In this document: positions 35,420-44,734 of the stretch, piece after piece
Layout: each line of letters starts with the position of its first letter
How positions within the stretch are numbered: the stretch's first letter is position 1
DNA from: Halorubrum sp. F4
GTDB lineage: Archaea; Halobacteriota; Halobacteria; Halobacteriales; Haloferacaceae
DNA length: 64,000 nucleotides
Assembly (NCBI RefSeq): GCF_027257195.1
Contig: NZ_JAPDFS010000004.1
Location: 281,758 to 345,757, forward strand
Direction of reading: 5' to 3'
Notes under the pieces: model-generated
Databases searched by the model: none
Told to the model about the DNA's origin: nothing
The model's input: the letters and a program-made list of their open reading frames with translations, nothing else
Position numbers and translations under genes: made by a program

Positions 35420-35435
35420 ATTAACTCGAGTTAAT
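35420..35435. promoter_or_regulatory. 16-bp perfect palindrome, candidate operator
   Basis: ATTAACTCGAGTTAAT is a perfect 8+8 palindrome. It extends to a 24-base form with one internal mismatch (CCGG.../...TCGG). It sits about 65-80 bases upstream of the secreted-protein gene at 35500 in a 210-base gene-free stretch. Perfect palindromes of this length in GC-rich haloarchaeal DNA usually mark dimeric regulator binding. Confidence 0.5.
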
Positions 35436-35499
35436 TCGGGACGAACCGGGCGAAGCGATTGGGTCATTGAAGTCCGTGGACGGTCGAGGAGCAGTCGCA

Positions 35500-35796
35500 A
35501 TGAACGCCATTCGAACCGCGCTCCTTGGAGCGCTCGCCGCGGTCGTACTGATCGGAACCGGCGTCGCTGCCGGCGGCGTCGCGGCGGCCGGACCGAACGC
35601 ACCAGCCGACGTCGGACCGAACGCGGCCGCCGGCGACGACGCCGGGCCGCCGAGCGACCTGCCGGGACCCGTCCCGGACTTCGTGGGTGACCTCCTGGAC
35701 GCGATCGACGGCTTCCTCTCGGGCGAGATCGGAAACCTCGGCGACGCGGTGAGCGACCTCGCCGGTAACGCCGCCGGCGGCGTCGGGGGTGCCTGA
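35500..35796 (+). CDS. Small exported protein, unknown
   Basis: 98 aa. A signal-peptide-like start (MNAIRTALLGALAAVVLIG) is followed by an Ala/Gly/Pro-rich mature part with LPGPVPDFVGDLLDAIDGFL and LGDAVSDLAGNAAGG. There is no Cys for a lipobox. The ATG at 35500 is preferred over one at 35467, which puts charged residues before the signal. The DUF4382 lipoprotein begins just after its stop, so they are likely co-transcribed. Confidence 0.65.
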   Translation: MNAIRTALLGALAAVVLIGTGVAAGGVAAAGPNAPADVGPNAAAGDDAGPPSDLPGPVPDFVGDLLDAIDGFLSGEIGNLGDAVSDLAGNAAGGVGGA

Positions 35797-35797
35797 G

Positions 35798-36496
35798 ATG
35801 GGCGACCGACTCGATCGGCTCGCGCTCGGTCGTCGTGACTACCTCCGCGCGACCGGCGCCGCCGCGCTCGGGACCGCCGGGATCGCCGGCTGCGTCGGCC
35901 GCGCGACCGGCACGCTCGCGACGTCCGTCACCGACCAGCCGGCCGACATCGCCGACTTCGAGTCGCTCGTCGTCACGATCGACGGGGTCTGGATAGGACC
36001 GGAGGGCGGTGACGGGGACGGCGAGGACGGAGACGACGAGGCCGAAGACGACGAGAACACCACCGAGACCGATACCGGTGGAAGCGGCGCGGAAAACGGC
36101 ACCGAAACCGATGACGGCGAGGGCGACGACGCCGACGAGGACGAGCCGCAGGGACGCGAGTATCACGAGTTCGACGAGCCACAGGAGGCCGACCTCGTCC
36201 AGTTACAGGGCGAGGAGACGCAGCTGATCGACGAGCGCGAGCTGGCGATCGGGACCTATCCGTACCTCCAGCTCGACGTCTCCGGAACCGACGCGACCCT
36301 CGCGGACGGCGGCGAGGCGACCGTCGAACTGCCCGGGAACGCGCCGCTCACCTTCAACCGGGAGTTCGAGATCAGGGAGGACTCGGTCACGAGCTTCACC
36401 GCCGACTTCGCGCCGGTGAAACGCGGCGACGGGACGTACCTGCTCCGGCCGGTGCCGCGAGGGATCGAAGTGAGCTACGACGAGGAAGGCGAGTAG
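35798..36496 (+). CDS. DUF4382 lipoprotein with Tat signal
   Basis: 232 aa. The Tat motif is GRRDYLRATG and the lipobox GIAGC has its Cys at about 32, so it should be exported folded and lipid-anchored. A DUF4382-like core (SLVVTIDGVWIGPEGG, then YPYLQLDVSG) is interrupted by a roughly 55-residue acidic Asp/Glu/Thr-rich insert (about 68-120). The 2-base gap from the upstream secreted-protein gene suggests one operon. Confidence 0.8.
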   Translation: MGDRLDRLALGRRDYLRATGAAALGTAGIAGCVGRATGTLATSVTDQPADIADFESLVVTIDGVWIGPEGGDGDGEDGDDEAEDDENTTETDTGGSGAENGTETDDGEGDDADEDEPQGREYHEFDEPQEADLVQLQGEETQLIDERELAIGTYPYLQLDVSGTDATLADGGEATVELPGNAPLTFNREFEIREDSVTSFTADFAPVKRGDGTYLLRPVPRGIEVSYDEEGE

Positions 36497-36509
36497 CGCG
36501 AACCGAACC

Positions 36510-37886
36510 TCACTCGGGGAATATCTTCCCCGGGTTGAGCGTCCCGTGGGGGTCGAGCGCGTCCTTGATCGCGCGCATCGCCTCGACGCCGGTCTCGCCG
36601 TGTTCGACCGGGAGGAACTCGCGTTTCCCCTGGCCGATCCCGTGTTCGCCGGTCGCGGTCCCGCCGAGGTCGATCGCCTCCGTGACGATCGACTCGTAGA
36701 TCTCGTGGGCCTCGCGGACGGCAGCCTCGTCGTCCGGGTCGACGAGCACGTCGAAGTGGACGTTCCCGTCGCCGGAGTGGCCGAACGTCGGGATCGGCAC
36801 GTCGTGTGCGTCGGCCACCTCGTGGACGTGTGCGACGATGTTCGAGAAGGAGCCGATCGGCACCGCGACGTCGCCGGCGTGGATCGACTCCAGTTCGGGG
36901 TAGTACGCCCGGACCGCGTCCGCGAGCTCGTGGCGTGGCTTCCAGACCGCCTCGGGGTCGGTCTCGCCGTCGAGGAGGACCTCTACCGGGTCGTGCGCGT
37001 CGAGTATCGCTCGGGCGAACTCGACCTCCTGCTCGAGGCCGTGGTCGGCCTGGAACTCTAAGAAGAGCGTCGGCCCCTCGGGGAGTTCGGAGCCCACGTA
37101 GTCGTTGACCATCCGGGCGCTCAGCTCGTCGACGAGCTCCACGGCGCTGACGTCGACGCCCGAGCCGACGAGGTCCGCCGCGGCGGCGGTCGCGTCGTCG
37201 AGCGTTCCGAACGTCGCCCGCCCGACCCGCGTTCGCTCGGGGCGTCCGGCGAGTGCGAGCGTCGCCCGGGTCACCACGCCGAGGGTGCCCTCGCTGCCGA
37301 CGATCAGGTCACGGAGGTCGTAGCCGGAGGAGGTCTTCTCGGCGCGCGTTCCCGTCGTGAACACGGAGCCGTCGGCGAGGACGACCTCGATCTCGCGAAC
37401 CCAGTCGCCGACCTTGCCGTACTTGACCGTCCGCTTCCCGCTGGCGTTCGTCGCGATCATCCCGCCGATCGTCGCCATGTCCCCGGAGGTCGGCAGCGGC
37501 GGGAAGAAGAGGCCGTGGGCGGCGACCGCCTCGTCGACGTCGGCCCCGATGACGCCCGGCTCGACGTCGATCTGGAGGTCGTCGGGGCGCACGTCCACGA
37601 TCGAATCCATCCGGGTCAGATCGAGGCTGATCCCGCCGCGGGCGGGGACCGCGTTGCCCTCGATCCCCGTCCCGGCCGCGAAGGGCGTGACGGGGATCCC
37701 CCGTTCGGTCGCGGCCGCGAGCACGTCGGACACCTCGGCGGTCGACTCCGGCCAGACGACGACGTCGGGCGGGGAGGCGTCCGCGAGCGCGGTGCCCCAG
37801 TCGGTCCCGTGGTGGTCGCGGTCGGCGTCCGTCGTCGACACCTGGTCCGGCGAGAGTATCGAGCGGAGAAACGACGCGTCGGTCAT
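36510..37886 (-). CDS. FAD-linked oxidase (GlcD / D-lactate dehydrogenase type)
   Basis: 458 aa. The FAD-binding PCMH domain (PFAAGTGIEGNAVPARGGIS, TSGDMATIGGMIATNASG) is followed by the FAD-linked oxidase C-terminal domain (GTATGEHGIGQGKREFLP near the end). It oxidises a 2-hydroxy acid such as glycolate or D-lactate. No Fe-S subunit is fused, as in the archaeal Dld type. It converges with the DUF4382 gene, and the next gene upstream on the strand is an aminotransferase 85 bases away. Confidence 0.9.
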   Translation of the reverse strand: MTDASFLRSILSPDQVSTTDADRDHHGTDWGTALADASPPDVVVWPESTAEVSDVLAAATERGIPVTPFAAGTGIEGNAVPARGGISLDLTRMDSIVDVRPDDLQIDVEPGVIGADVDEAVAAHGLFFPPLPTSGDMATIGGMIATNASGKRTVKYGKVGDWVREIEVVLADGSVFTTGTRAEKTSSGYDLRDLIVGSEGTLGVVTRATLALAGRPERTRVGRATFGTLDDATAAAADLVGSGVDVSAVELVDELSARMVNDYVGSELPEGPTLFLEFQADHGLEQEVEFARAILDAHDPVEVLLDGETDPEAVWKPRHELADAVRAYYPELESIHAGDVAVPIGSFSNIVAHVHEVADAHDVPIPTFGHSGDGNVHFDVLVDPDDEAAVREAHEIYESIVTEAIDLGGTATGEHGIGQGKREFLPVEHGETGVEAMRAIKDALDPHGTLNPGKIFPE

Positions 37887-37971
37887 GCGAGAGCCTGGCG
37901 AGTGACGGGCAAAAAGGTAGCGACGGCGTGACCGTTCCCGGTTCGGACGCGCGAGGCGCCCGACCGGAGTC

Positions 37972-39141
37972 CTACTCCTCCCAGAACCGGCTCTCGTCGA
38001 GGCGGTCGATCGCGCGGCCGATCGTCTCCTCGTTCCGCGAGAAGGTGAACCGGACCCACTCCTCCCCGTCGTCCGTGTAGAAGCTGCTCCCGGGGACCGC
38101 GGCGACGCCCGCCTCGCGGATGAGCCGGAAACAGAACTCCGTGTCGTCCTCGTCGGTCGGGTACCGCGTCAGCATGTAGTAGGCCCCGTCCGGCTTGACG
38201 GGGTCGAGCCCCACCGACCGGAGGCCGTCGTACAGCTGCTCTCTCCGTTGCTCGTAGGAGTCCGAAAGCTCCTCGTAGTAGCTCTCGGGCAGCGAGAGCG
38301 CCTCGACGCCGGCGTGCTGGAACGGGGTCGGCGCGCAGATGCTCGTGTAGTCGTGGAACTTCCGCAGCTCCGCCGAGAGCGGCTCGGGCGCGAGCACGAA
38401 CCCGACGCGCCACCCCGTGACCGAGTACGTCTTCGACATCCCGGTACAGACGACGGTCCGCTCGGCGAGGCCGTCGACCGTCACCGGGCTCCGGTAGTGG
38501 TCCGCGTAGACGATGTGCTCGTAGATCTCGTCGGTGATCACGATCAGGTCCTCCGCGACGGCGACCTCGGCGATCAGCTCGAGCTCGTCGGGCGTGAACA
38601 CCTTCCCGGTCGGGTTGTGCGGGTGGTTCAAGATCAGGATCGACGCGTCCGCCGCAGCCTCGCGGAGCGCGTCCTCCTCGACGGCCAGCCCGTCGGTGAT
38701 GTCGATCGGGATCGGCTGCCCCTCGGCGAACTGGACGCCGGGGATGTAGCTCTCGTAGGTCGGCTCGAAGTAGACGACGCCGTCGCCGGGGTCACAGAGC
38801 GCCAGAAGTGAGGACATGAGTCCCTCGCTCGTACCGCTCGTGATCGTGACCTCCGTCTCGGGGTCGTACTCGATCCCCTTCCAGTCGGCGTAGCGTTCGG
38901 AGACCGCCTCCCGGAGCGCCGGCAGTCCCCAGGTGATGGTGTACTGGCTGTCCGTGTCGACCGCCTCCTTGGCCGCTCGCTTGACCGACGGCGGCGTCTC
39001 GTCCTCGTCCGGGATCCCCTGTGAGAGGTTGATCGCCTCGTGACGGTGCGCCTCGCGAGTCATCTCCCTGATGACCGACTCGTTCATTCCGCCGACGCGG
39101 CGGCTCCCGAGCGACCGATCGAACGCGTTTCCGAAGGTCAT
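37972..39141 (-). CDS. Class I/II pyridoxal-phosphate aminotransferase
   Basis: 389 aa fold-type I enzyme. NLSQGIPDEDETPP and ITSGTSEGLMSSLLALCDPG open the cofactor region. The PLP lysine is in CTGMSKTYSVTGWRVGFV (about K237), and LNHPHNPTGKVF is intact. Substrate range is probably aspartate or aromatic amino acids; the family is broad. The start at 39141 is directly preceded by GGAGGT, a good Shine-Dalgarno match. Divergent from the ABC transporter operon. Confidence 0.88.
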   Translation of the reverse strand: MTFGNAFDRSLGSRRVGGMNESVIREMTREAHRHEAINLSQGIPDEDETPPSVKRAAKEAVDTDSQYTITWGLPALREAVSERYADWKGIEYDPETEVTITSGTSEGLMSSLLALCDPGDGVVYFEPTYESYIPGVQFAEGQPIPIDITDGLAVEEDALREAAADASILILNHPHNPTGKVFTPDELELIAEVAVAEDLIVITDEIYEHIVYADHYRSPVTVDGLAERTVVCTGMSKTYSVTGWRVGFVLAPEPLSAELRKFHDYTSICAPTPFQHAGVEALSLPESYYEELSDSYEQRREQLYDGLRSVGLDPVKPDGAYYMLTRYPTDEDDTEFCFRLIREAGVAAVPGSSFYTDDGEEWVRFTFSRNEETIGRAIDRLDESRFWEE

Positions 39142-39262
39142 ACCTCCGCTATCGAGGCGAGTAGGAAAACGGACCCGGTTTCGGAGCCATCGAACCCGGT
39201 CGACGATGACATTCGACGGACTTCGGCCCCCTGAGTTATCCGATGTCCCGCTTCCCGGTACG

Positions 39263-39270
39263 TTTATTTA
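39263..39270 (+). promoter_or_regulatory. TATA box of the ABC transporter operon, with leader and ribosome-binding site
   Basis: TTTATTTA is 66-73 bases before the ATG at 39336. A Shine-Dalgarno sequence (GGAGAGG, 39325-39331) sits just before that ATG, so this operon has a leader of about 40 bases, unlike many leaderless genes here. Confidence 0.55.
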
Positions 39271-39335
39271 CGCGGATCGCAGTTGATCCTGCGTGATGGA
39301 GTACGAAGCACACGAGCTAGCGACGGAGAGGCATC

Positions 39336-40454
39336 ATGCGTAAACTGACCGACGGATCGACGAGCCTGAACCGCCGTCGCTTCCTTCAGGGAGCGGCGAC
39401 GACGGGAGCCGCGGCCGCGGCCGGGTGTCTCGGCGGCGACGGCGGCGGCGACCGGGTTCCGATGGACGTCACGGAGTGGCCGCCCGAGGACCTGGAGTCG
39501 AACCTGAACCTCTGGAACTGGTACGACTCCTGGGCCGAGTACGCGATCGACGCCTTCGGCGACGAGTTCGACGTCGACGTGAGCAACTCCGGGTACTCCT
39601 CGGCGGACCAGTGGTACTCACAGCTCCAGGCCGGAAACGACGAGATCGACAACATCGCGGCGACGACGAACTGGGTCGAGCGGTCCATCGAGAACGACTT
39701 CCTCCACGAACTTCCGGTCGACGTCATGCCGGCGTGGGAGAACATCAGCGACCGCGTCAAGGACGCGAGTTCGTACCAGCAGGACGGCTCGGTGTACGGG
39801 ATCCCCGAGGCGCTGGTGCTGTACCCGCTCACGTACAACGACGAGTACTTCGACTCGGCACCCGACTCCTGGGGCGTCCTCTGGGACGAGGAACACGAGG
39901 GCGACCTCTGTATGTGGGACAACGCCACCGTCTCCTGTCAGATCGCCGCGCTCTACACCGGACAGGACCCGATCCAGCCCGACGACTACGACGAGATCGA
40001 GGAGGTCCTGATCCAGCAGAAGCCGCTCCTCCAGACCTACTGGGGCGACTACCAGCAGGGGATGAGCCTCTTCGTCAACGAGGACGTCGTGGCGGGACCG
40101 CTCACGATGGGACGGACCTACACGGCGCGGTTCCAGGAGGGCGCGCCGGTCCACTACACCGCGCCGGACGAGGGCGCGATGTACACGAGCGACCTCTTCG
40201 TCATCCCCAAGGGGGCGCCCAACCCGATCGCGAGCCTGCAGTTCACCAACTGGGCGAGCGAGACGGAGCACGCGGCCCAGCTGTTCGAGACCATGGGCTA
40301 CCAGCCCGCCGTCGACATCAGCGACGAGCTCTCCGAGGAGGACGCCGAGTTCACGAACTGGCCCGACGAGTGGGACCTCGTCTTCTCCGAGACCCTCTCC
40401 GACGAGGTCCGCTCGCGATACGACGAGATCTGGACGGCAGTCAAGGCCGCGTAG
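39336..40454 (+). CDS. ABC transporter substrate-binding lipoprotein (spermidine/putrescine-type)
   Basis: 372 aa. Tat signal SLNRRRFLQG then lipobox with Cys at about 31 (AAAAAGCLGG). The mature protein is a PotD-like bilobal binding protein (LNLWNWYDSWAEYAIDAFG, SSYQQDGSVYGIPEALVLYP). It should bind a polyamine-like or other cationic compound outside the cell; specificity is not fixed by sequence. First of four genes with tight spacing (next start 2 bases after its stop). Confidence 0.9.
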   Translation: MRKLTDGSTSLNRRRFLQGAATTGAAAAAGCLGGDGGGDRVPMDVTEWPPEDLESNLNLWNWYDSWAEYAIDAFGDEFDVDVSNSGYSSADQWYSQLQAGNDEIDNIAATTNWVERSIENDFLHELPVDVMPAWENISDRVKDASSYQQDGSVYGIPEALVLYPLTYNDEYFDSAPDSWGVLWDEEHEGDLCMWDNATVSCQIAALYTGQDPIQPDDYDEIEEVLIQQKPLLQTYWGDYQQGMSLFVNEDVVAGPLTMGRTYTARFQEGAPVHYTAPDEGAMYTSDLFVIPKGAPNPIASLQFTNWASETEHAAQLFETMGYQPAVDISDELSEEDAEFTNWPDEWDLVFSETLSDEVRSRYDEIWTAVKAA

Positions 40455-40455
40455 A

Positions 40456-41580
40456 ATGTCGCTGCTGCGCGTCCGCGGGCTGACGAAGGAGTTCGGCGAC
40501 CTGGTCGCCGTCGACGACGTGGACTTCGACGTCGAGGACGGCGAGTTCGTCTCGATCCTCGGCCCCAGCGGGTCCGGGAAGTCGACGGTGCTCCGGATGG
40601 TCGCCGGCTTCGAGGAACCCACGGAGGGGGAGATCGCCCTCGACGACGTCGGGATCGTCGGGTCGCCGCCGTTCGAGCGCGACGTGAACATGGTGTTTCA
40701 GGACCTCGCGTTGTTCCCGCACCTCACGGTCGGAGAGAACATCGGCTACGGCCTGAAACAGTCGGGCGTCCCGGCCGACGAGAGACGCGAGCGGACCGAG
40801 CGCATGCTGGAGATGGTCCGACTGGAGGGGTACGGCGACCGCACTCCGTCGGAGCTCTCCGGCGGGGAACAACAGCGCGTCGCGCTCGCCCGTGCGCTCG
40901 TCAACGAGCCGGCGCTCGTGTTGTTCGACGAGCCGCTCTCCTCCCTCGACCGCAAGCTCCGCCAGCACATGCAGGGCGAGCTCCAGCGGATCCAACTCGA
41001 GACGGACACGACGTTCCTCTACGTCACCCACGACCAGGAGGTCGCGCTCGCGGTCTCCGACCGGCTCGTCGTCCTCGACGACGGACGGATCCAACAGGTC
41101 GGGTCTGTCGAGGAGCTGTACGAGGCGCCCGAGAGCCGGTTCGTCGCGGACTTCATCGGCGACGTCAACGCCGTGGAAGGACGCGTCACGGGCGTCGAGG
41201 ACGATACGGTCGTCATCGACACGGGCGACGACGAGGTCGCCGTTCCCCGTGACAGGGCCGAGGACGTCGCGGTCGACGACGCCGTCGACGTCTGTGTCCG
41301 GCCGTTCCAGGTGCGCGTCGAATCCGCGGACGGTGACGCCGACGATCCTGCCGACGCCGACGGAGCGTTCTCGACGACCGGGATCGTACGGAGCCGGAGC
41401 TACCAGGGGAGCGACTCACAGTACGGGATCGAGACGGACCGATGGGGCCACCTGTCCGCGGAGGTCCGGTCCGCCTCCTTCGAAGTCGACGACCGCGTCA
41501 CGGTCGCGTGGGACGCCGGGGACGTCCACGTCTACCGTCGTGACGGGGTCGACTCGCCCGAGGAGGACGGAGGAACCTGA
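40456..41580 (+). CDS. ABC transporter ATP-binding protein (PotA-like)
   Basis: 374 aa. Walker A GPSGSGKST (about 36-44), Q-loop VFQDLALFPHLT, signature LSGGEQQRVALARAL, Walker B LVLFDEPLSSLD and the His switch in YVTHDQE are all present. The C-terminal TOBE-like part (about 240-360) resembles the regulatory domain of PotA/MalK-type ATPases. Energises uptake through the two permeases. Its stop overlaps the next start by one base. Confidence 0.92.
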   Translation: MSLLRVRGLTKEFGDLVAVDDVDFDVEDGEFVSILGPSGSGKSTVLRMVAGFEEPTEGEIALDDVGIVGSPPFERDVNMVFQDLALFPHLTVGENIGYGLKQSGVPADERRERTERMLEMVRLEGYGDRTPSELSGGEQQRVALARALVNEPALVLFDEPLSSLDRKLRQHMQGELQRIQLETDTTFLYVTHDQEVALAVSDRLVVLDDGRIQQVGSVEELYEAPESRFVADFIGDVNAVEGRVTGVEDDTVVIDTGDDEVAVPRDRAEDVAVDDAVDVCVRPFQVRVESADGDADDPADADGAFSTTGIVRSRSYQGSDSQYGIETDRWGHLSAEVRSASFEVDDRVTVAWDAGDVHVYRRDGVDSPEEDGGT

Positions 41581-42542
41581 TGGGAGAATCACCGCCCTCG
41601 GCCGGCGAGAGCGCCGATGGATCCGGGGACGGACTCGCCGCGGACGGAGGATCCGCGCCCGGCGTCGACGGTCGAATGAGCGGTCTCACGACCTACCTCC
41701 GGGAACGCCCTCGGCTCCGAACGCTCGCGATCGCCGGGCCGCCGTACGGGATCTTAGTGTTCTTCTTCGCGATCCCGCTTCTCGCGATGCTCGTCGTCTC
41801 CTTTCAGGCCGACCAGATCGGCGGGGCGTGGACGCTGCACAACTACACCGACTTTCTCACCTCGGACACGTACCTCACGGTGGTCTGGCGGACGTTCCTG
41901 ATCAGCGTCCAGGTGACGGCGATCGTGGCGGCCGTCGGGTACGCGCTTGCGTACAGCATCGTTCGGTTCTCCCGGCGGACGACGCTGCTTCTGCTGCTCG
42001 TCATCCTGCCGTTCTGGACCAGTTACATCATCCGGATGTACGCGTGGATCAACATCCTCCAGAGCGACGGGGTCCTGGATTCGCTACTGGATCTCGCCGG
42101 ACTGCCGACGCTGGGGCTGTTGTACACCGACACCGCCGTCCTCATCGGCTTCACCTACGTCTGGCTGCCGCTCGCGGTGTTGCCGTTTTACGCCTCGTTG
42201 ACCAACCTCGACGGAGACCTCATCGAGGCATCGAAGGACCTCGGGGCGGGACCGATCCGGACGTTCCTCTCGGTCACGCTCCCGATGACGATAAACGGGG
42301 TGGTGACCGGCATCGTCCTCGTCTTCATCCCCACCTTCGGCTCGTTCATCACGCCGCGGCTGCTCGGCGGGACGAACAACATCATGATCGGGATGGTGAT
42401 CGAAAACCAGTTCAAGAGCGCCTTCAACTGGCCGTTCGGCGCGGCCATCGGGATGGTGATCTCGGTCGTCGTCGTGGCGCTTCTGGTGCTCGCGACGCGG
42501 CTCGGCGGCGGGCTCTTCGGCACCGGAGGTGAGACGGCGTGA
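41580..42542 (+). CDS. ABC transporter permease (PotB-like)
   Basis: 320 aa. An unusual acidic N-terminal extension of about 40 residues precedes six membrane helices. The EAA loop (DGDLIEASKDLGAGPIRTFL) interacts with the ATPase. It overlaps the next permease gene by 4 bases, so translation is coupled. Confidence 0.9.
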   Translation: MGESPPSAGESADGSGDGLAADGGSAPGVDGRMSGLTTYLRERPRLRTLAIAGPPYGILVFFFAIPLLAMLVVSFQADQIGGAWTLHNYTDFLTSDTYLTVVWRTFLISVQVTAIVAAVGYALAYSIVRFSRRTTLLLLLVILPFWTSYIIRMYAWINILQSDGVLDSLLDLAGLPTLGLLYTDTAVLIGFTYVWLPLAVLPFYASLTNLDGDLIEASKDLGAGPIRTFLSVTLPMTINGVVTGIVLVFIPTFGSFITPRLLGGTNNIMIGMVIENQFKSAFNWPFGAAIGMVISVVVVALLVLATRLGGGLFGTGGETA

Positions 42543-43372
42543 GCGCCATCGACCGGGTCACGGACCCGCTCGAGCGGTTCACGCAGGCACACGCCGCCCG
42601 CATGGCCGCCGCCGTGATCGTCTCAGTGATCGCGTTCCTCTGGCTGCCGATCGGCGTGCTCGTGTTCATGTCGTTCGCCGACGGCGGCGTGTTGTCGTTC
42701 CCGCCGGACGAGCTCACGCTCCGGTGGTACCGCGAGTTCCTGACGAACGACGCCGCGATCGACGCCATCGTCACGACGCTCACCATCTCGATCCCCGCGA
42801 CGGGGATCACGGTCGCGCTGTCGACGATGATCGCGTACGCGATCGATCGGTACGTCTTCCCCGGGCGGAGCTGGCTCCAGCTTCTGGCCACGCTCCCGAT
42901 CATCGTCCCGCTCGTGGTGACCGGGGTCGCCATGGTGTTGTTCTTCAAGGGCACCCTCGGTCTCCCGGACTACGTGGCGGTGGTGATCGCCCACGTGATC
43001 CGGACCATCCCGTTCGCGACGCTCGTCATCCTTCCGACGTTCCTCTCGTTCGACAGGGGACTCGAGGAGGCCTCGAAGGACCTCGGTGCCGACGAGTTCG
43101 AGACCTTCCGGCAGGTGACGCTGCCGAACGTCTTCCCGGGGGTCGTCGCGGGCGGCCTGCTCGCGTTTACCCTCTCGTTCAACGAGTTCGTCTACACCTA
43201 CTTCGTGAAGGGATCGGGCGACCCCACCCTTCCGGTGTACATCTGGAACCAGATCCGGTACAACGTGACGCCCGAGGTGAACGTGATCAGCGTGGTCTTC
43301 CTCGCGGTGGCGGTGTCGATGGTGCTCGCGGCCGTCTCGATCACGCGAGTCGAACTGATCGCACAGCGCTGA
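42539..43372 (+). CDS. ABC transporter permease (PotC-like)
   Basis: 277 aa, six helices, with the EAA loop DRGLEEASKDLGADEFETF. Last gene of the operon. With the binding protein, ATPase and PotB-like permease it completes a polyamine-type importer. Confidence 0.9.
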   Translation: MSAIDRVTDPLERFTQAHAARMAAAVIVSVIAFLWLPIGVLVFMSFADGGVLSFPPDELTLRWYREFLTNDAAIDAIVTTLTISIPATGITVALSTMIAYAIDRYVFPGRSWLQLLATLPIIVPLVVTGVAMVLFFKGTLGLPDYVAVVIAHVIRTIPFATLVILPTFLSFDRGLEEASKDLGADEFETFRQVTLPNVFPGVVAGGLLAFTLSFNEFVYTYFVKGSGDPTLPVYIWNQIRYNVTPEVNVISVVFLAVAVSMVLAAVSITRVELIAQR

Positions 43373-43448
43373 CGCCGGGCCGAGGCTCGAGCGTCACCGC
43401 GTGCTCCGGCGACGGGACGTTTTTGCCCCTCGCCGTCACAGGACGGGT

Positions 43449-43664
43449 ATGGAGCCACCGGACGCGGCGCTCCTCGGTATCGCCGCGGTCGTCGCGGCGA
43501 CCGTGGTCGGTGCGGTGGTCGTCGCCGGCCTGCTCTTCGGGTTCGACGAGTCCGTTCTCCGTCCGTTCGCGCTGCTCGCGGCGGAGCCGTTCGCGTGGAT
43601 CGTCGTCGCCGCGCTGATCGTCGCCGTCGTCGGCCACGCGTACATCGATCGAGGAGCCCCGTAG
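43449..43664 (+). CDS. Small membrane protein, unknown
   Basis: 71 aa from the ATG at 43449, with two long hydrophobic helices (LLGIAAVVAATVVGAVVVAGL and PFAWIVVAALIVAVVGHAYI). Start chosen inside a longer frame because the upstream part is basic. No family. It sits 76 bases after the permease gene and could be read from the same transcript. Confidence 0.6.
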   Translation: MEPPDAALLGIAAVVAATVVGAVVVAGLLFGFDESVLRPFALLAAEPFAWIVVAALIVAVVGHAYIDRGAP

Positions 43665-43723
43665 GCGGTCGGGTCTCGTGCCGTTTGCCGTTTTCTGTAC
43701 TATCATGTGCTTCAGTATGATCG

Positions 43724-44572
43724 GTGAAAGACGTGCAAACGATTCCCGGCCACCGGGTTCGGTTCGGCGAGCTCGCCGGCTCGCTCGTCCATGGCGCGAC
43801 GTTCTTCGACTGGTCGTTGATATCCACGCAGGAGATGACGGAAGCGTTCGATCACTCCTTTCAGGAGATCCTCGCCGCCGATGGCATCCCGTACGCACCG
43901 GTCGTCGCCAGTACCTCGGTTACTCGCTATCCCACCGTTGGCGACGTCGTTACCGTCGACACGGTACCGGTGAACGTCGGCGACTCCAGCGTGGAGTTGC
44001 TCTACGAGATCGATAACGGCGACGGTGAACGGCTGGCCACGGCACGAATAGTTCACGTGACGATCGCGGGGGACGGATCCGCGCTGCCGTTGCCCGAGCA
44101 GACCCGCTCGGACTTCGCCGACGCGTCCGTCGATCCTGACCCCGACGTCGGGCCCGGAACGGGGACCGATACGGACGGGGAGACGCCCACGTTTTCGTCG
44201 TCGTTCCGGATCCATAGCCCCCACATCGAGGGGGCGGATCTGGCGTACTTCGAGGAGTATCCGCGGTTCGCCGACATCGCGCTCGAACGGTTCCTCGATG
44301 AACGGGGGACGAGCCTTGGGGAATTACGCGGCGACAAGCAACCCTATCGCATCCGTGACTGGAAGTGGGAGTTCAAGGCACCCGTCCGATTCGAGTCGAC
44401 GCTGCACGTGAACTGTGACGTGATGGCGGTCGAGCGTGACACGATTCGGGTCGCACATGAACTGTCCAGTAACGGCCGGACAAACATCGAAGGAGTCACC
44501 GAATACGGATGTTTCGACCGGACCGGCGAGTCGGTTCCGTTCGACGATGCCATGCTGACTCCGTTCAGGTGA
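43724..44572 (+). CDS. Double hot-dog acyl-CoA thioesterase/dehydratase-like protein
   Basis: 282 aa starting at a GTG. Two hot-dog folds: about 1-120 (GATFFDWSLISTQEMTEAFD, VVASTSVTRYPTVGDVV) and about 140-280 (SSFRIHSPHIEGADLAYFEE, WEFKAPVRFESTLHVNC). This fits FcoT/4HBT-type acyl-CoA-handling enzymes; the substrate is unknown. It is the last complete GC-rich core gene before the island. Confidence 0.7.
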   Translation: MKDVQTIPGHRVRFGELAGSLVHGATFFDWSLISTQEMTEAFDHSFQEILAADGIPYAPVVASTSVTRYPTVGDVVTVDTVPVNVGDSSVELLYEIDNGDGERLATARIVHVTIAGDGSALPLPEQTRSDFADASVDPDPDVGPGTGTDTDGETPTFSSSFRIHSPHIEGADLAYFEEYPRFADIALERFLDERGTSLGELRGDKQPYRIRDWKWEFKAPVRFESTLHVNCDVMAVERDTIRVAHELSSNGRTNIEGVTEYGCFDRTGESVPFDDAMLTPFR

Positions 44573-44734
44573 ACCGAGGCGCTAAACCCCCTTCCCCAGC
44601 GAGCGCCGGCCGACGACGGGATCCTCTTTGCCCAGTACTAGTGGACGTCAGAGCCGGTCGGATGGGGGCTCGTCGACGACCTCCGAAGAAGGATCCCGTC
44701 TCGGCTGTGCGTCGGTCAGCGGATCTGAATCGGA

